Origin: Pollutimonas sp. M17
Lineage (GTDB): Bacteria > Pseudomonadota > Gammaproteobacteria > Burkholderiales > Burkholderiaceae_B
Assembly (NCBI RefSeq): GCF_025836975.1
Contig: NZ_CP107548.1
Coordinates: forward strand, 1,860,001 to 1,924,000
Direction: 5' to 3'
DNA length: 64,000 nt
This document shows positions 49,101-59,051 of this stretch, one piece after another (position 1 is the stretch's first letter; each line of letters opens with the position of its first letter). The position numbers and the translations under genes are program-made. The notes beneath the pieces are model-generated. The model ran no database searches. It was not told where the DNA came from and was given only the letters and a program-made list of their open reading frames with translations.

Positions 49101-49486
49101 CCAAGTCCGACGCCGGTGAAATCCCCATGCGGCGCGTGTGGCCGCTGCTGATACTGCTACTGGCGGCGGTGGCCACGGTGCTGGTCGTCGTGGCGGCGCT
49201 GAGCCGCCTGTGGGACGTGGAGGCCACGCCGGAATGGCCAGGCCAAGCGAGTCTCGAAGGAAAGGAACCGGCGCTTGAAACCGCGCCGCAGCCCGCGCTG
49301 CGCGACTATCTGGCAGGCAAGCGGCTGATTCTGGACAGCTACGGCTGGGTGGATCCGACTCATGAGCTGGCGCGCATTCCGATCGAGGCGGCCATGCGGG
49401 CGCTGGCGGCGGATGGCGCGCTGCCGCCCGGCGCCGCCCGCCCGCAATACCTGATGGGCGTCGATCGCATGGAGGCATCGCCATGA
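49097..49486 (+). CDS. Uncharacterised membrane-anchored protein between actF and sco
   Basis: A 129-residue protein with one N-terminal helix (WPLLILLLAAVATVLVVVAAL) and a periplasmic tail (ALRDYLAGKRLILDSYGWVDPTHELARIPIEAAMRALAADG). The tail pattern is found in small proteins next to caa3 oxidases, but I cannot name the family. ATGA overlaps on both sides tie it to actF and sco, implying a role in assembly or as a minor subunit. Confidence 0.75.
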   Translation: MTKSDAGEIPMRRVWPLLILLLAAVATVLVVVAALSRLWDVEATPEWPGQASLEGKEPALETAPQPALRDYLAGKRLILDSYGWVDPTHELARIPIEAAMRALAADGALPPGAARPQYLMGVDRMEASP

Positions 49487-50253
49487 GGCTGCTATGCGCA
49501 CTCATGCTGTTCTGCGCCTGCGCCCTGGCGCAGGAGCCGCCCGCGCTCCAGTTCCGTCAGAACCTGGGCGCCGATCTGCCGCTCCAGACGATGTTCAGGG
49601 ATGCCGCGGGAAACTCCGCAAGGCTGGGCGATTACTTCGGCAAATACCCCGTGGTCATGGTGTTTGGGTATTACCATTGCCCGCGCCTGTGCGATACCGT
49701 CATGGACGGCGTGCTGCAAGGCGTGCAAAACGCGGGCTTGCCCCACGTTATTGTCGGCATAGGCATAGACCCGCGTGAAAGCGCCGACGACGCCTCCCGT
49801 AAACTGGCCGCTTACCAAGGTGCCGGCGACCATGCCCGGGACCTGCACCTGCTTACCGGCGGACGGGATCAGATCGCCCGTCTTGCCCATGCGGCCGGCT
49901 TCGAATACGAATACGATGAAGAAAGCGGCCAGTACAGTCATCCGGCCGGCTTCCTCGTGGCGACCCCTGAAGGGAAGATATCGCGCTACTTCACCGGCCT
50001 GCGCTTCGATCGCCGCGACGTACGCCTGGCCCTCATCGAGGCATCGGACGAACGGGTAGGCAGCCTGGCCGAGCAGGTGCTGCTTTTGTGCAGCCATTAC
50101 GATCCCCTGACCGCTCGCTACAGCGTCACGGTCATGGCGATAGTGCGCATAGCCGCCCTCTTCAGCATGGCTGCGCTGATCCTGGGCGTCTGGGCGGCCC
50201 ATCGACGCACCGCGGGCCGGCGGCCGGGGCGCTCGACACGGAGGTCGGCATGA
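49483..50253 (+). CDS. SCO1/SenC copper chaperone
   Basis: Periplasmic 256-aa thioredoxin-fold protein with a signal peptide and a C-terminal helix (VTVMAIVRIAALFSMAALILGVWA). CPRLC (about residues 67-71) supplies the two Cys and a later His in SHPAGF the third copper ligand. It should load copper into the CuA site of the following CoxB. It overlaps coxB by 4 bp. Confidence 0.92.
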   Translation: MRLLCALMLFCACALAQEPPALQFRQNLGADLPLQTMFRDAAGNSARLGDYFGKYPVVMVFGYYHCPRLCDTVMDGVLQGVQNAGLPHVIVGIGIDPRESADDASRKLAAYQGAGDHARDLHLLTGGRDQIARLAHAAGFEYEYDEESGQYSHPAGFLVATPEGKISRYFTGLRFDRRDVRLALIEASDERVGSLAEQVLLLCSHYDPLTARYSVTVMAIVRIAALFSMAALILGVWAAHRRTAGRRPGRSTRRSA

Positions 50254-51199
50254 GCCAGGGCCTCGCCTTGTTTCCGCCTTCCGCATCCGCCGCCGCGCGC
50301 GACACCGATGCGCTCTACTTGGCGCTGACGGGATTTTCAACACTGATCGCCGCCGTCTTCATCGCATTGATCGCCATCTTCTGCTATCGCTATCGTAAAA
50401 ACGCCAAGGCAAACCGGGCGCATGCCCCTTCTTCCGCGCGCGGGCTGGAAGCGGCCTGGACGATTGCACCGCTCATCGTTTTCCTGGGGCTCTTCGCGTG
50501 GTCCGCCCGGCAATATGCCTTGCAGTTTCACGCTCCGCGCGACGCCACGCGGGTGTTCATCGTGGCCAAGCAATGGATGTGGACAGTGGAACATCCCAAC
50601 GGCCGGCGGGAGATCAATGAACTGCACATCCCGATCGATACCCCCGTCAAGCTGATCATGACCTCGCAAGATGTCATCCATAGTTTCTTCGTGCCCGCGC
50701 TGCGCAACAAGCGCGATGTGGTCCCCGGGCGCTACAGCACCCTCTGGTTCCGCGCGGACCGCCCGGGCGAGTATCTGCTGCTATGCGCCGAGTATTGCGG
50801 CACGGATCACTCGGAAATGAAAGGCCGCGTCGTCGCCATGGCGCCGCAAGACTATGCCCGGTGGATGGAAGGCGGCGCCTCGCATCCGGGACTGGCCGAG
50901 CGCGGCTTTGCGCTGTTCCGCCGGCACGGGTGCATGGGCTGCCACGCGGCGGCGTCGTCGGTGCATGCCCCCGAGCTGTCCGGACTGCTGGGCCGCCGGG
51001 TGCGATTGTCCGATGGCAGCGACGTGGTGGCCGATGAAACCTATGTGCGCGATTCCATCATGGAGCCGCAGAAAGCCATCGTGGCCGGCTACGAGGCCAT
51101 CATGCCCTCGTTCAAGACCCAGCTGAACGAGGAGGACATCTCGGCCATCATCGAATACATCCGGTCGCTGGACCGTGACGAACTCGCGGGGGAACGTCC

Positions 51200-51203
<4 letters not shown>
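50250..51203 (+). CDS. coxB: caa3 oxidase subunit II with fused cytochrome c
   Basis: Subunit of 317 aa: two N-terminal helices, a cupredoxin domain with the CuA ligands C179-x3-C183-x3-H187-x2-M190 in [12 protein letters not shown], and a C-terminal class I cytochrome c (CMGCH at residue 228). The fusion defines a caa3-type oxidase fed by a cytochrome or directly by ActE. Confidence 0.95.
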
Positions 51204-52837
<1,634 letters not shown>

Positions 52838-52842
52838 CAGCC

Positions 52843-53481
52843 ATGGATGCAGCCACGCCGGACAGCGAGCAAGACATCGGGCGGCAGGCAGCCCGGACCC
52901 GCCTGGGAATGTGGGCTTTCCTGGGATCCGAAGTCATGTTTTTCGGCCCGGTGTTCTTTGCCTACTTGTATGGGCGATTCATGTGGCCGCAGGCTTTCGA
53001 AGCGGCCAGCCGCGGCACCGACCTGCTTTGCGGCGCGGTGAACACCGCGGTGCTGCTGACCAGCAGCCTGGGCGTCGCCGTGGCTCACTTGCTGGCCGAT
53101 CGCGGCGCATATGGGCGGGCGCGACGGGCGCTCGATGCCGTGGTGTTGCTGGGCCTGGCTTTCCTGGCGATCAAAGGCTATGAGTACGTGCAGGATTGGC
53201 GCGAACAGCTTGTGCCCGGCCCCCATTTCCATCTGCAGGGCGCCGTGAACCAGGCCGGCGCGCAGTTGTTCTACTTCGTGTACTTTTTCGCCACGGCGCT
53301 GCACGCCCTGCACCTGACCGCGGGCATCGCGCTGATGCTCCACTGCCGCCGCGCGCTGCGGCGGCGCCCGGGCCGCCCAACACTGCGGCGGCTGGAAGCG
53401 GCCGGGCTTTATTGGCACTTCGTGGATATCGTCTGGATCTTCCTGTTTCCGGCGCTCTACCTGGCGGGGAGAGCCCTATGA
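52843..53481 (+). CDS. coxC: caa3 oxidase subunit III
   Basis: Membrane subunit of 212 aa with five predicted helices. RLGMWAFLGSEVMFFGPVFFAYL, VAVAHLLADRGAYG and YFFATALHALHLTAGI fit the CyoC/CoxC family in short form. ATG 52843 is chosen over an in-frame GTG at 52834 because AGGAG at 52830-52834 is then correctly spaced. Confidence 0.93.
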   Translation: MDAATPDSEQDIGRQAARTRLGMWAFLGSEVMFFGPVFFAYLYGRFMWPQAFEAASRGTDLLCGAVNTAVLLTSSLGVAVAHLLADRGAYGRARRALDAVVLLGLAFLAIKGYEYVQDWREQLVPGPHFHLQGAVNQAGAQLFYFVYFFATALHALHLTAGIALMLHCRRALRRRPGRPTLRRLEAAGLYWHFVDIVWIFLFPALYLAGRAL

Positions 53482-53537
53482 GCGTCGAACGTCCAGGCAC
53501 GCTTCGTCACGTCCTTCCGGTCGGGAGCGCGGCATGA
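53478..53537 (+). CDS. Possible 19-aa coupling peptide between coxC and coxD
   Basis: ATGA overlaps the coxC stop and the peptide's stop overlaps the coxD start, so a ribosome could pass coxC, this 19-codon frame and coxD without release. It reads MSVERPGTLRHVLPVGSAA, with no known domain. It may be a translational-coupling device or chance in a tightly packed operon. Confidence 0.35.
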   Translation: MSVERPGTLRHVLPVGSAA

Positions 53538-53857
53538 AACGGCTGATCGGAGTCTGGCTGGGCCTGATGCTTCTGCTTGCCATCAGCACCTTCAGCGCGC
53601 TGCTGCCCCTGGGCATTCTCAACACCATCCTGAATGTTGCCATCGCCGTGGCCAAGTCGCTCCTGGTGCTTATGTATTTCATGCAGCTGCGCCGCAGCAT
53701 TGCCCTGCTGCGCCTCGTTGCCATGGTCAGCCTGCTTACCCTGACCCTGTTTTTCGTCCTGGCCGGCGCCGATTTCATCACCCGTACCATCGAACGCGCC
53801 CCATGGCAGGCCGCGCAACCCAGCGTGGCCGAGGACTACTCGCCGGCAGCACGGTAG
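53534..53857 (+). CDS. coxD: caa3 oxidase subunit IV-like protein
   Basis: Small 107-aa membrane protein with three predicted helices, including LGILNTILNVAIAVAKSLLVLMYFMQL, the pattern of prokaryotic cytochrome c oxidase subunit IV (caa3_CtaG/CyoD-like). It closes the act-cox cluster. Confidence 0.85.
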   Translation: MKRLIGVWLGLMLLLAISTFSALLPLGILNTILNVAIAVAKSLLVLMYFMQLRRSIALLRLVAMVSLLTLTLFFVLAGADFITRTIERAPWQAAQPSVAEDYSPAAR

Positions 53858-53876
53858 ACCCGCAATGTTGTACATT

Positions 53877-53920
53877 TCCAGGCTGCGGCCGTCATGACAT
53901 TGACAGCCCTTGAGCCTGGA
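53877..53920 (+). promoter_or_regulatory. Inverted repeat overlapping the response-regulator ribosome site
   Basis: TCCAGGCT (53877-53884) and AGCCTGGA (53913-53920) can pair across 28 nt; the right arm includes the GGA of the GGAGA ribosome site before the GTG at 53929. The 8-bp palindrome GTCATGAC lies inside the loop. Pairing could mask translation, or the inner palindrome could be an operator. Confidence 0.4.
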
Positions 53921-53928
53921 GAACACCC

Positions 53929-54651
53929 GTGATTTGGAATTGCCTGATCATCGAAGATGACCGCGAGAACGCCCATTACATTGCCGACGGCTTCCGCGAG
54001 TTGGGCCATTGGCCCGTCGTCTGCTATGACGGCGTGGAAGGCCTGCAGCGCGCCACGACCGAACCCTGGGACATCATTGTGCTGGACCGCATGCTGCCCA
54101 ACCAGGTCGATGGACTGTCCATACTGACCACCTTGCGCGGCGTGGGCATCAAGACCCCCGTGATCGTGCTCAGCGCCCTGACCGCGCTGGACGAGCGCGT
54201 GCGCGGCCTGAAGTCTGGAGGCGACGATTACCTGACCAAGCCTTTCGCACTGATCGAACTGCTGACCCGGGCCGAGGCACTGGTCCGGCGCTCAAAAAGC
54301 AGCGATACCGACCGCATTCTGCAATATGCCGATATCCGGCTCGATCTGACGGTGCCCAGGGCCACGCGGGCGGGCCGGCCGATAGCCTTGCAGCCGCGTG
54401 AATGCCGCTTGCTGGCCTATATGCTGATGCATCCCGACCAGATACTGACCCGCGCCATGCTGCTGGGCGCGGTATGGGGCTACCAGTTCAATCCGCAGAC
54501 CAACGTCATCGACGCGGCGATAAGCCGGCTGCGGCAGAAGGTGGATGGCGACTTCGCCTCCTCGTCCCCCCTGATCCATACGGTGAGAGGCGTGGGCTAT
54601 ACGCTGTCCAACAAGCAGGACGCTCCGGGCAAGGCGCAAGACCCGGCATGA
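53929..54651 (+). CDS. OmpR-family response regulator
   Basis: Regulator of 240 aa, GTG start. The receiver domain has acidic residues ED(D) near 9-11, the phospho-acceptor Asp53 (VLDRM), a Ser/Thr in LSALT and Lys in YLTKPF. The C-terminal winged helix is OmpR-type with LQPRECRLLAYMLMHPDQILTRAMLLGAVWGY. It overlaps the kinase gene by ATGA. GGTAATG boxes 1.4 kb downstream, before tctB, are candidate targets. Confidence 0.93.
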   Translation: MIWNCLIIEDDRENAHYIADGFRELGHWPVVCYDGVEGLQRATTEPWDIIVLDRMLPNQVDGLSILTTLRGVGIKTPVIVLSALTALDERVRGLKSGGDDYLTKPFALIELLTRAEALVRRSKSSDTDRILQYADIRLDLTVPRATRAGRPIALQPRECRLLAYMLMHPDQILTRAMLLGAVWGYQFNPQTNVIDAAISRLRQKVDGDFASSSPLIHTVRGVGYTLSNKQDAPGKAQDPA

Positions 54652-56060
54652 TCACTCAGCGCGCGACCGCGGCATGGCGCCGGCTGTGGGCCTCCGTGGC
54701 CTTCCGGCTGACGTTCAACTACGGCCTGCTGGCCGTCTGCACCACGATCTTCCTGCTTATCTTCGCCTACGGGAAAATAGTCGACGTTTTCCAGACGCAG
54801 TTCTCGCGCCAGGTCATATTGACCACCCAGCGCCTGGCCGTGCACTCCCAGGAATACGGGCGGCAATCCCTGCGCTCTGAAATCAGGCAGCTGCTGTCCG
54901 ACCAGACCGATATCGACACCGAGATGTACCTGCTGATCGACGAGCAGGGCCGCAAGCTGGCCGGCAATCTGGACCTGTTTCCGGCATCCGATTATGTGCG
55001 GGATCCGCCCGCGCCCATCCAGTTGAACGTGCTGCGCGCAGGCACTCCGGTCACGGCGCTTCTGGGCATACATCCGCTGGCCGACGGCAGCTTGCTGGTG
55101 GTGGGTCGCGATACGCACGATCTGAAGGAAATCAAGAAGCTCATCGGCAATGCCATCATCGCCGCGACCCTGGTGGGCCTGCTGCTGGTGCTCATCGGCA
55201 CCTTCATTTTTCGCCGCGAGCTGCGGCGGCGCGTGGAGGCCATCCGGGACACGGCCTTTCATGTCGGAACGGGCGAACTGACACGGCGCGTGCCGGTGGC
55301 GCCCGACGAGGATGAGTTCGCGCAGTTGCGGCAAGACATCAATCACATGCTGGACCGCATCGAAACCTTGATGAAAGGCGTGCGCAATGTCTCCGATTCC
55401 ATCGCGCACAATATCCGCACGCCGCTGGCCCGCGTCCTGGCCAAGCTCGATCAGGCCAGGCACGAGATGCGCGATGCGGCCGCCCTGTCGGTGGCCATCG
55501 ATTCAGCGTCCGATGAAATCATGGATTTGATTTCCGTGGCGGAGAAGCTGCTGCTGATCGCCGAAGCGGAATCGGGTGTGCGGCGGCAGTCGTTCCGGCC
55601 CGTGCAGCTGGAGCGGCTCGCCCGGGATGTGATCGAACTGTACGAGCCGCTGGCCGATGAGAGCGGCACACGGCTTGCGATGAGCAGGCCGTCGCAAGCC
55701 GATGGCGATGCCGGCACCTGGGTGCTGGCCGATGCCGACCTGCTGGCGGGCTCCCTGGCCAACCTGGTCGACAACGCGCTGAAATACGCGGGCGACGGCG
55801 CCCGCATCACGATAACGACCGCCAGTCGCGGAGACAAGGCTGTGCTGACGGTGAGCGACAATGGGCCGGGTGTCGCCGCCAGCGACCTGGCGCTGCTGGG
55901 CACGCGGTTCTATCGGGTCTCGCCCGACATACCGGGCTCGGGCCTGGGCCTGGCTTCGGTCCAGGCCATAGCCTTCCTGCACGAAGGCGCCCTGCATTTC
56001 CATGACGCCGGCCCCGGGCTCCGGGTGGAAATCGAATTGCCCCTGCATCAGGCCCCTTGA
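54648..56060 (+). CDS. Sensor histidine kinase
   Basis: Membrane kinase of 470 aa: helix near residue 20, a periplasmic segment of about 130 residues, a second helix (ATLVGLLLVLIGTFIF), HAMP, then a dimerisation box with His254 in IAHNIRTPLARV. Asn replaces the usual Glu/Asp after the His. ATP site motifs NLVDNALKYA, DNGPGV and GSGLGLA follow. It is the partner of the upstream regulator; the ligand is unknown. Confidence 0.92.
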   Translation: MITQRATAAWRRLWASVAFRLTFNYGLLAVCTTIFLLIFAYGKIVDVFQTQFSRQVILTTQRLAVHSQEYGRQSLRSEIRQLLSDQTDIDTEMYLLIDEQGRKLAGNLDLFPASDYVRDPPAPIQLNVLRAGTPVTALLGIHPLADGSLLVVGRDTHDLKEIKKLIGNAIIAATLVGLLLVLIGTFIFRRELRRRVEAIRDTAFHVGTGELTRRVPVAPDEDEFAQLRQDINHMLDRIETLMKGVRNVSDSIAHNIRTPLARVLAKLDQARHEMRDAAALSVAIDSASDEIMDLISVAEKLLLIAEAESGVRRQSFRPVQLERLARDVIELYEPLADESGTRLAMSRPSQADGDAGTWVLADADLLAGSLANLVDNALKYAGDGARITITTASRGDKAVLTVSDNGPGVAASDLALLGTRFYRVSPDIPGSGLGLASVQAIAFLHEGALHFHDAGPGLRVEIELPLHQAP

Positions 56061-56079
56061 TTGCGGGAATGCGCCCGGA

Positions 56080-56108
56080 CATTACCGAATGGTAATGATC
56101 CGGTAATG
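56080..56108. promoter_or_regulatory. Candidate operator: CATTACC / GGTAATG boxes before tctB
   Basis: CATTACC at 56080-56086 and GGTAATG at 56091-56097 form a 7-bp inverted repeat; CGGTAATG at 56101-56108 is a direct repeat 11 bp downstream. The array is 119 bp upstream of tctB and just beyond the kinase gene. Spaced direct repeats are typical for OmpR-family regulators, so this is the likeliest target of the adjacent two-component system. Confidence 0.65.
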
Positions 56109-56226
56109 CGCGACAGCGCCCAAAGCGGCCTTCTCTCCCCTACTATCCCCTGCTGCGCTCATCGACGTCCGGCGCACCGGCGCGTGAGCGGAGCATACCG
56201 ATAATGAGAGAGGGATTTTCATCGAC

Positions 56227-56688
56227 ATGAGAGTGAAGAACAAACAGGACTTCTGGTCCGGAATCATGTTTTTCGTGCTGGGGGTGGGGTTTGCCCTGGG
56301 CGCGACGAACTATTCCATGGGTACCGCGGCCCGGATGGGGCCCGGTTATTTTCCATTCTGGCTGGGCGTGGTCATGGCCGCGCTGGGTTCGATCGTGGCG
56401 CTCAGCGCCACGAAAGAAAAGGCCGAAGACGTCGAACTGGAGAAGTTCGACTGGAGCATCGCGGTCATTCTGCTGGGCAGCGTATCGCTCAGCGGCGTGC
56501 TCCTGGATTACCTGGGGGTCTACATTTCCGTGTTCCTGCTGGTCTTCCTGAGCAGTTTTGCCAGCCACGTATTCAGCTGGAAAGTGGCGGCGCTGAACGG
56601 CCTGTTCCTGGTCGTTTTCGTCTGGCTGGCATTCATCAAGGGCCTGGGACTGATCTTCCCCCTGTGGCCCAGCTTTCTAGGCAATTAA
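56227..56688 (+). CDS. tctB: Tripartite tricarboxylate transporter, small membrane subunit TctB
   Basis: Small membrane subunit of 153 aa with four predicted helices; FFVLGVGFALGATNYSMGTAARMGPGYFPFWLGVVMAALG is the TctB signature. It lies 12 bp before tctA. No tctC is adjacent. Its substrates would be dicarboxylates, tricarboxylates or related organic acids, delivered by a Bug-type binding protein encoded elsewhere. Confidence 0.93.
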   Translation: MRVKNKQDFWSGIMFFVLGVGFALGATNYSMGTAARMGPGYFPFWLGVVMAALGSIVALSATKEKAEDVELEKFDWSIAVILLGSVSLSGVLLDYLGVYISVFLLVFLSSFASHVFSWKVAALNGLFLVVFVWLAFIKGLGLIFPLWPSFLGN

Positions 56689-56700
56689 AGGAACCCGAAA

Positions 56701-58206
56701 ATGGAATTGTTTGAACACCTTGCATTGGGCTTCTCGGTTGCCTTGTCCATCGAGAACGTCGCGTACTGCCTGCTGGGCTGTCTGCTAGGGACCGCGATCG
56801 GCGTGCTGCCGGGCATCGGACCCGTCCCGACCATCGCCATGCTGCTGCCCATCACCTATGTGCTGCCGCCCGTAGCTGGCCTGATCATGCTTGCCGGTAT
56901 TTACTACGGCGCCCAGTACGGCGGCTCGACCACCGCCATTCTGGTGGCCCTGCCCGGCGAGACCTCCGCTGTGGTGACCGTCCTGGATGGACACCAGATG
57001 GCCCGCAACGGCCGGGCCGGCGCGGCTCTGGCCATTGCCGCCATCGGCTCCTTCTTTGCCGGCTGCTTCGCCACGGTGCTGCTGGCCGGCTTCGCGCCTC
57101 CCCTGGCCGAAGTCGCCTTCAAGTTCGGTCCCGCCGAGTACTTCTCGCTGATGGTGTTGGGCCTGATCGGCGCCGTCGTGCTGGCATCGGGCTCCCTGCC
57201 CAAGGCCATCTGCATGATCCTGCTGGGCCTGCTGCTGGGCATGGTGGGCACCGACGTGAACTCCGGCGTGGCCCGCTTCGACTTCGGCATTCCCGAATTG
57301 CAGGACGGCATCGACTTCGCCGTGGTCGCCATGGGCGTGTTCGGCTTCGCCGAGATCATGAGCAACCTGGAACTGAAAGACCAGCGCGTGGACCTGACCG
57401 ACAAGGTGGGCTCCCTGTATCCCAACAAGCAGGAATTCAAGGAATCGTGGCCGGCCTGCGTGCGCGGCACCGCCCTGGGTTCGGCCTTGGGCATCCTGCC
57501 CGGCGGCGGCGCGACGCTTTCTTCCTTCGCGTCCTACACGCTGGAAAAGAAGCTGTCCAAGAACCCCGAACGCTTCGGCAAGGGCCACCCGGCCGGCCTG
57601 GCCGGCCCGGAATCGGCCAACAACGCCGCCGCGCAGACTTCCTTCATCCCGCTGCTGACCCTGGGCATCCCCGGCAACGCCGTGACGGCCCTGATGATCG
57701 GCGCCATGACCATCCACAACATCCAGCCCGGCCCGCAGGTCATGACCAGCCACCCGGACCTGTTCTGGGGCCTGATCGCCTCGATGTGGATCGGCAACCT
57801 GATGCTGATCGTGCTGAACCTGCCGCTGGTCGGCCTGTGGGTCAAGCTGCTGAAAGTGCCCTACCGCATCCTGTTCCCGGCCATCCTGGTGTTCTGCACC
57901 ATCGGCGTGTACTCGCTGAACTACAACGTGTTCGACATCTGGATGACGGCGGCCTTCGGCCTGGTGGGCTACATCTGGGCCAAGCTCAAGTGCGAAGGCG
58001 CCCCGCTGCTGCTGGGCCTGGTGCTGGGCCCCATGATGGAAGAGAACTTCCGGCGCGCGCTGCTGCTGGCCCGCGGCGACTACACCACGTTCTTCACGCG
58101 GCCCCTGTCGCTCAGCCTGCTGGTCGTGGCTGCGGTGCTGGTGGTTCTTGTGACCCTGCCGTCGATCAAGAAAAAGCGCGAGGAAACCTTCGTCGAAGAA
58201 GGTTGA
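56701..58206 (+). CDS. tctA: Tripartite tricarboxylate transporter, large membrane subunit TctA
   Basis: Large permease of 501 aa with about 12 helices. GTAIGVLPGIGPVPTIAMLLPITY and GILPGGGATLSSFASYTLEKKLSK are the two duplicated Gly/Pro signature loops. Codon use is strongly biased to CTG, GGC, ATC and AAC compared with its neighbours, suggesting high expression. It ends at a strong hairpin. Confidence 0.95.
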   Translation: MELFEHLALGFSVALSIENVAYCLLGCLLGTAIGVLPGIGPVPTIAMLLPITYVLPPVAGLIMLAGIYYGAQYGGSTTAILVALPGETSAVVTVLDGHQMARNGRAGAALAIAAIGSFFAGCFATVLLAGFAPPLAEVAFKFGPAEYFSLMVLGLIGAVVLASGSLPKAICMILLGLLLGMVGTDVNSGVARFDFGIPELQDGIDFAVVAMGVFGFAEIMSNLELKDQRVDLTDKVGSLYPNKQEFKESWPACVRGTALGSALGILPGGGATLSSFASYTLEKKLSKNPERFGKGHPAGLAGPESANNAAAQTSFIPLLTLGIPGNAVTALMIGAMTIHNIQPGPQVMTSHPDLFWGLIASMWIGNLMLIVLNLPLVGLWVKLLKVPYRILFPAILVFCTIGVYSLNYNVFDIWMTAAFGLVGYIWAKLKCEGAPLLLGLVLGPMMEENFRRALLLARGDYTTFFTRPLSLSLLVVAAVLVVLVTLPSIKKKREETFVEEG

Positions 58207-58232
58207 CCCCTTCCTTCCTGGACCAAGTCGCG

Positions 58233-58262
58233 GCGCGGCGCCGGAAGCATCCGGCGCCGCGC
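58233..58262 (+). terminator. Strong terminator after tctA
   Basis: Perfect 12-bp arms GCGCGGCGCCGG / CCGGCGCCGCGC with a 6-nt loop, 26 bp after the tctA stop, followed by TTTCGCTT; it also serves the converging anti-sigma gene. Confidence 0.75.
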
Positions 58263-58268
58263 TTTCGC

Positions 58269-59051
58269 TTACCGCCAGATCTCCGGTCTGCCGCCCAGAG
58301 CACCGCACACATCGACGGCCATGCTGCGCAAGTCCTCACGGGCCGCGCGCCCTGAAAGCGCATAACCCATTCCTCCGTCCACCCAGTAATACGTGCTTTG
58401 GCCATTCGCCTCGTGCATGGCACGCATGGCGCCGGGCCGGCCATTCGCCGCGGTAATGTACAAGGTCAGGCGCTGGCCGGAGGCATTCTCGTACATGAAT
58501 TGCGCCGCCGGTCCGTTGGGTCCGGGCAGCAGGCGCCCGCCCAACAGGAAATAGCCATGCTCCCGCAGGGAAGGAATACTCAAGGTCCGATCCAGGCGCT
58601 TGGACAGCCAGGCCAATAGATGCTGCTCGTCCGCAACCGGCACCTCCACCGCGTGGCGCTGCTCCGGGGCATACACGGCATAGGCAAGATCCGCATCCGA
58701 TGCAAAAGAGGGGCGCTCGCCAAAGTCCGCGCGCAGCCAGCCCGCCATCAGCCCCAGCGCCAATCCGCAGCCCAGCCAGACGGCCGCCGCCCCGGCCCGC
58801 GCCGTCCATCCGGGGCGGCGCGCAATCAGGAGCGGGGCCATGGCTCCTCCGCCGGCGGGGAACAGGGCCTTCAATGCCGAGTTCTGCGCGCGATAGGACG
58901 AAATACGCGTGGCGGCCGATGGGTCGCCCGCCACGCGCCCGATCAGTGCGGCGCACTCCTTGGGCGACAGTTCATTGTCGACCAAGGCCGACAGGGCTTG
59001 CCGATACGGTTCATCGTCGATCGGCGCATCGACAGCCGGATCGTCGTTCAT
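58269..59051 (-). CDS. Anti-sigma factor
   Basis: Membrane protein of 260 aa. The N-terminal zinc-finger-like/RseA-like segment (YRQALSALVDNELSPKECAALIGRV) would bind the sigma factor; one helix (AGAAAVWLGCGLALGLMAGWL) follows, then a periplasmic domain. This domain architecture is typical of ECF-sigma anti-sigma factors. It overlaps the sigma gene by 4 bp. Confidence 0.88.
   Translation of the reverse strand: MNDDPAVDAPIDDEPYRQALSALVDNELSPKECAALIGRVAGDPSAATRISSYRAQNSALKALFPAGGGAMAPLLIARRPGWTARAGAAAVWLGCGLALGLMAGWLRADFGERPSFASDADLAYAVYAPEQRHAVEVPVADEQHLLAWLSKRLDRTLSIPSLREHGYFLLGGRLLPGPNGPAAQFMYENASGQRLTLYITAANGRPGAMRAMHEANGQSTYYWVDGGMGYALSGRAAREDLRSMAVDVCGALGGRPEIWR

Noticed and set aside
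53929-56060. Assigning the two-component pair firmly as TctD/TctE
   Set aside because: Position next to tctBA fits, but the kinase sensor region gives no specific signature and it also follows the cox cluster, so no gene symbols were given.
56785-58308. Minus-strand open frame of about 500 codons opposite tctA
   Set aside because: Gln/His/Gly-rich translation with no known motifs, produced by strong codon bias of tctA on the other strand.
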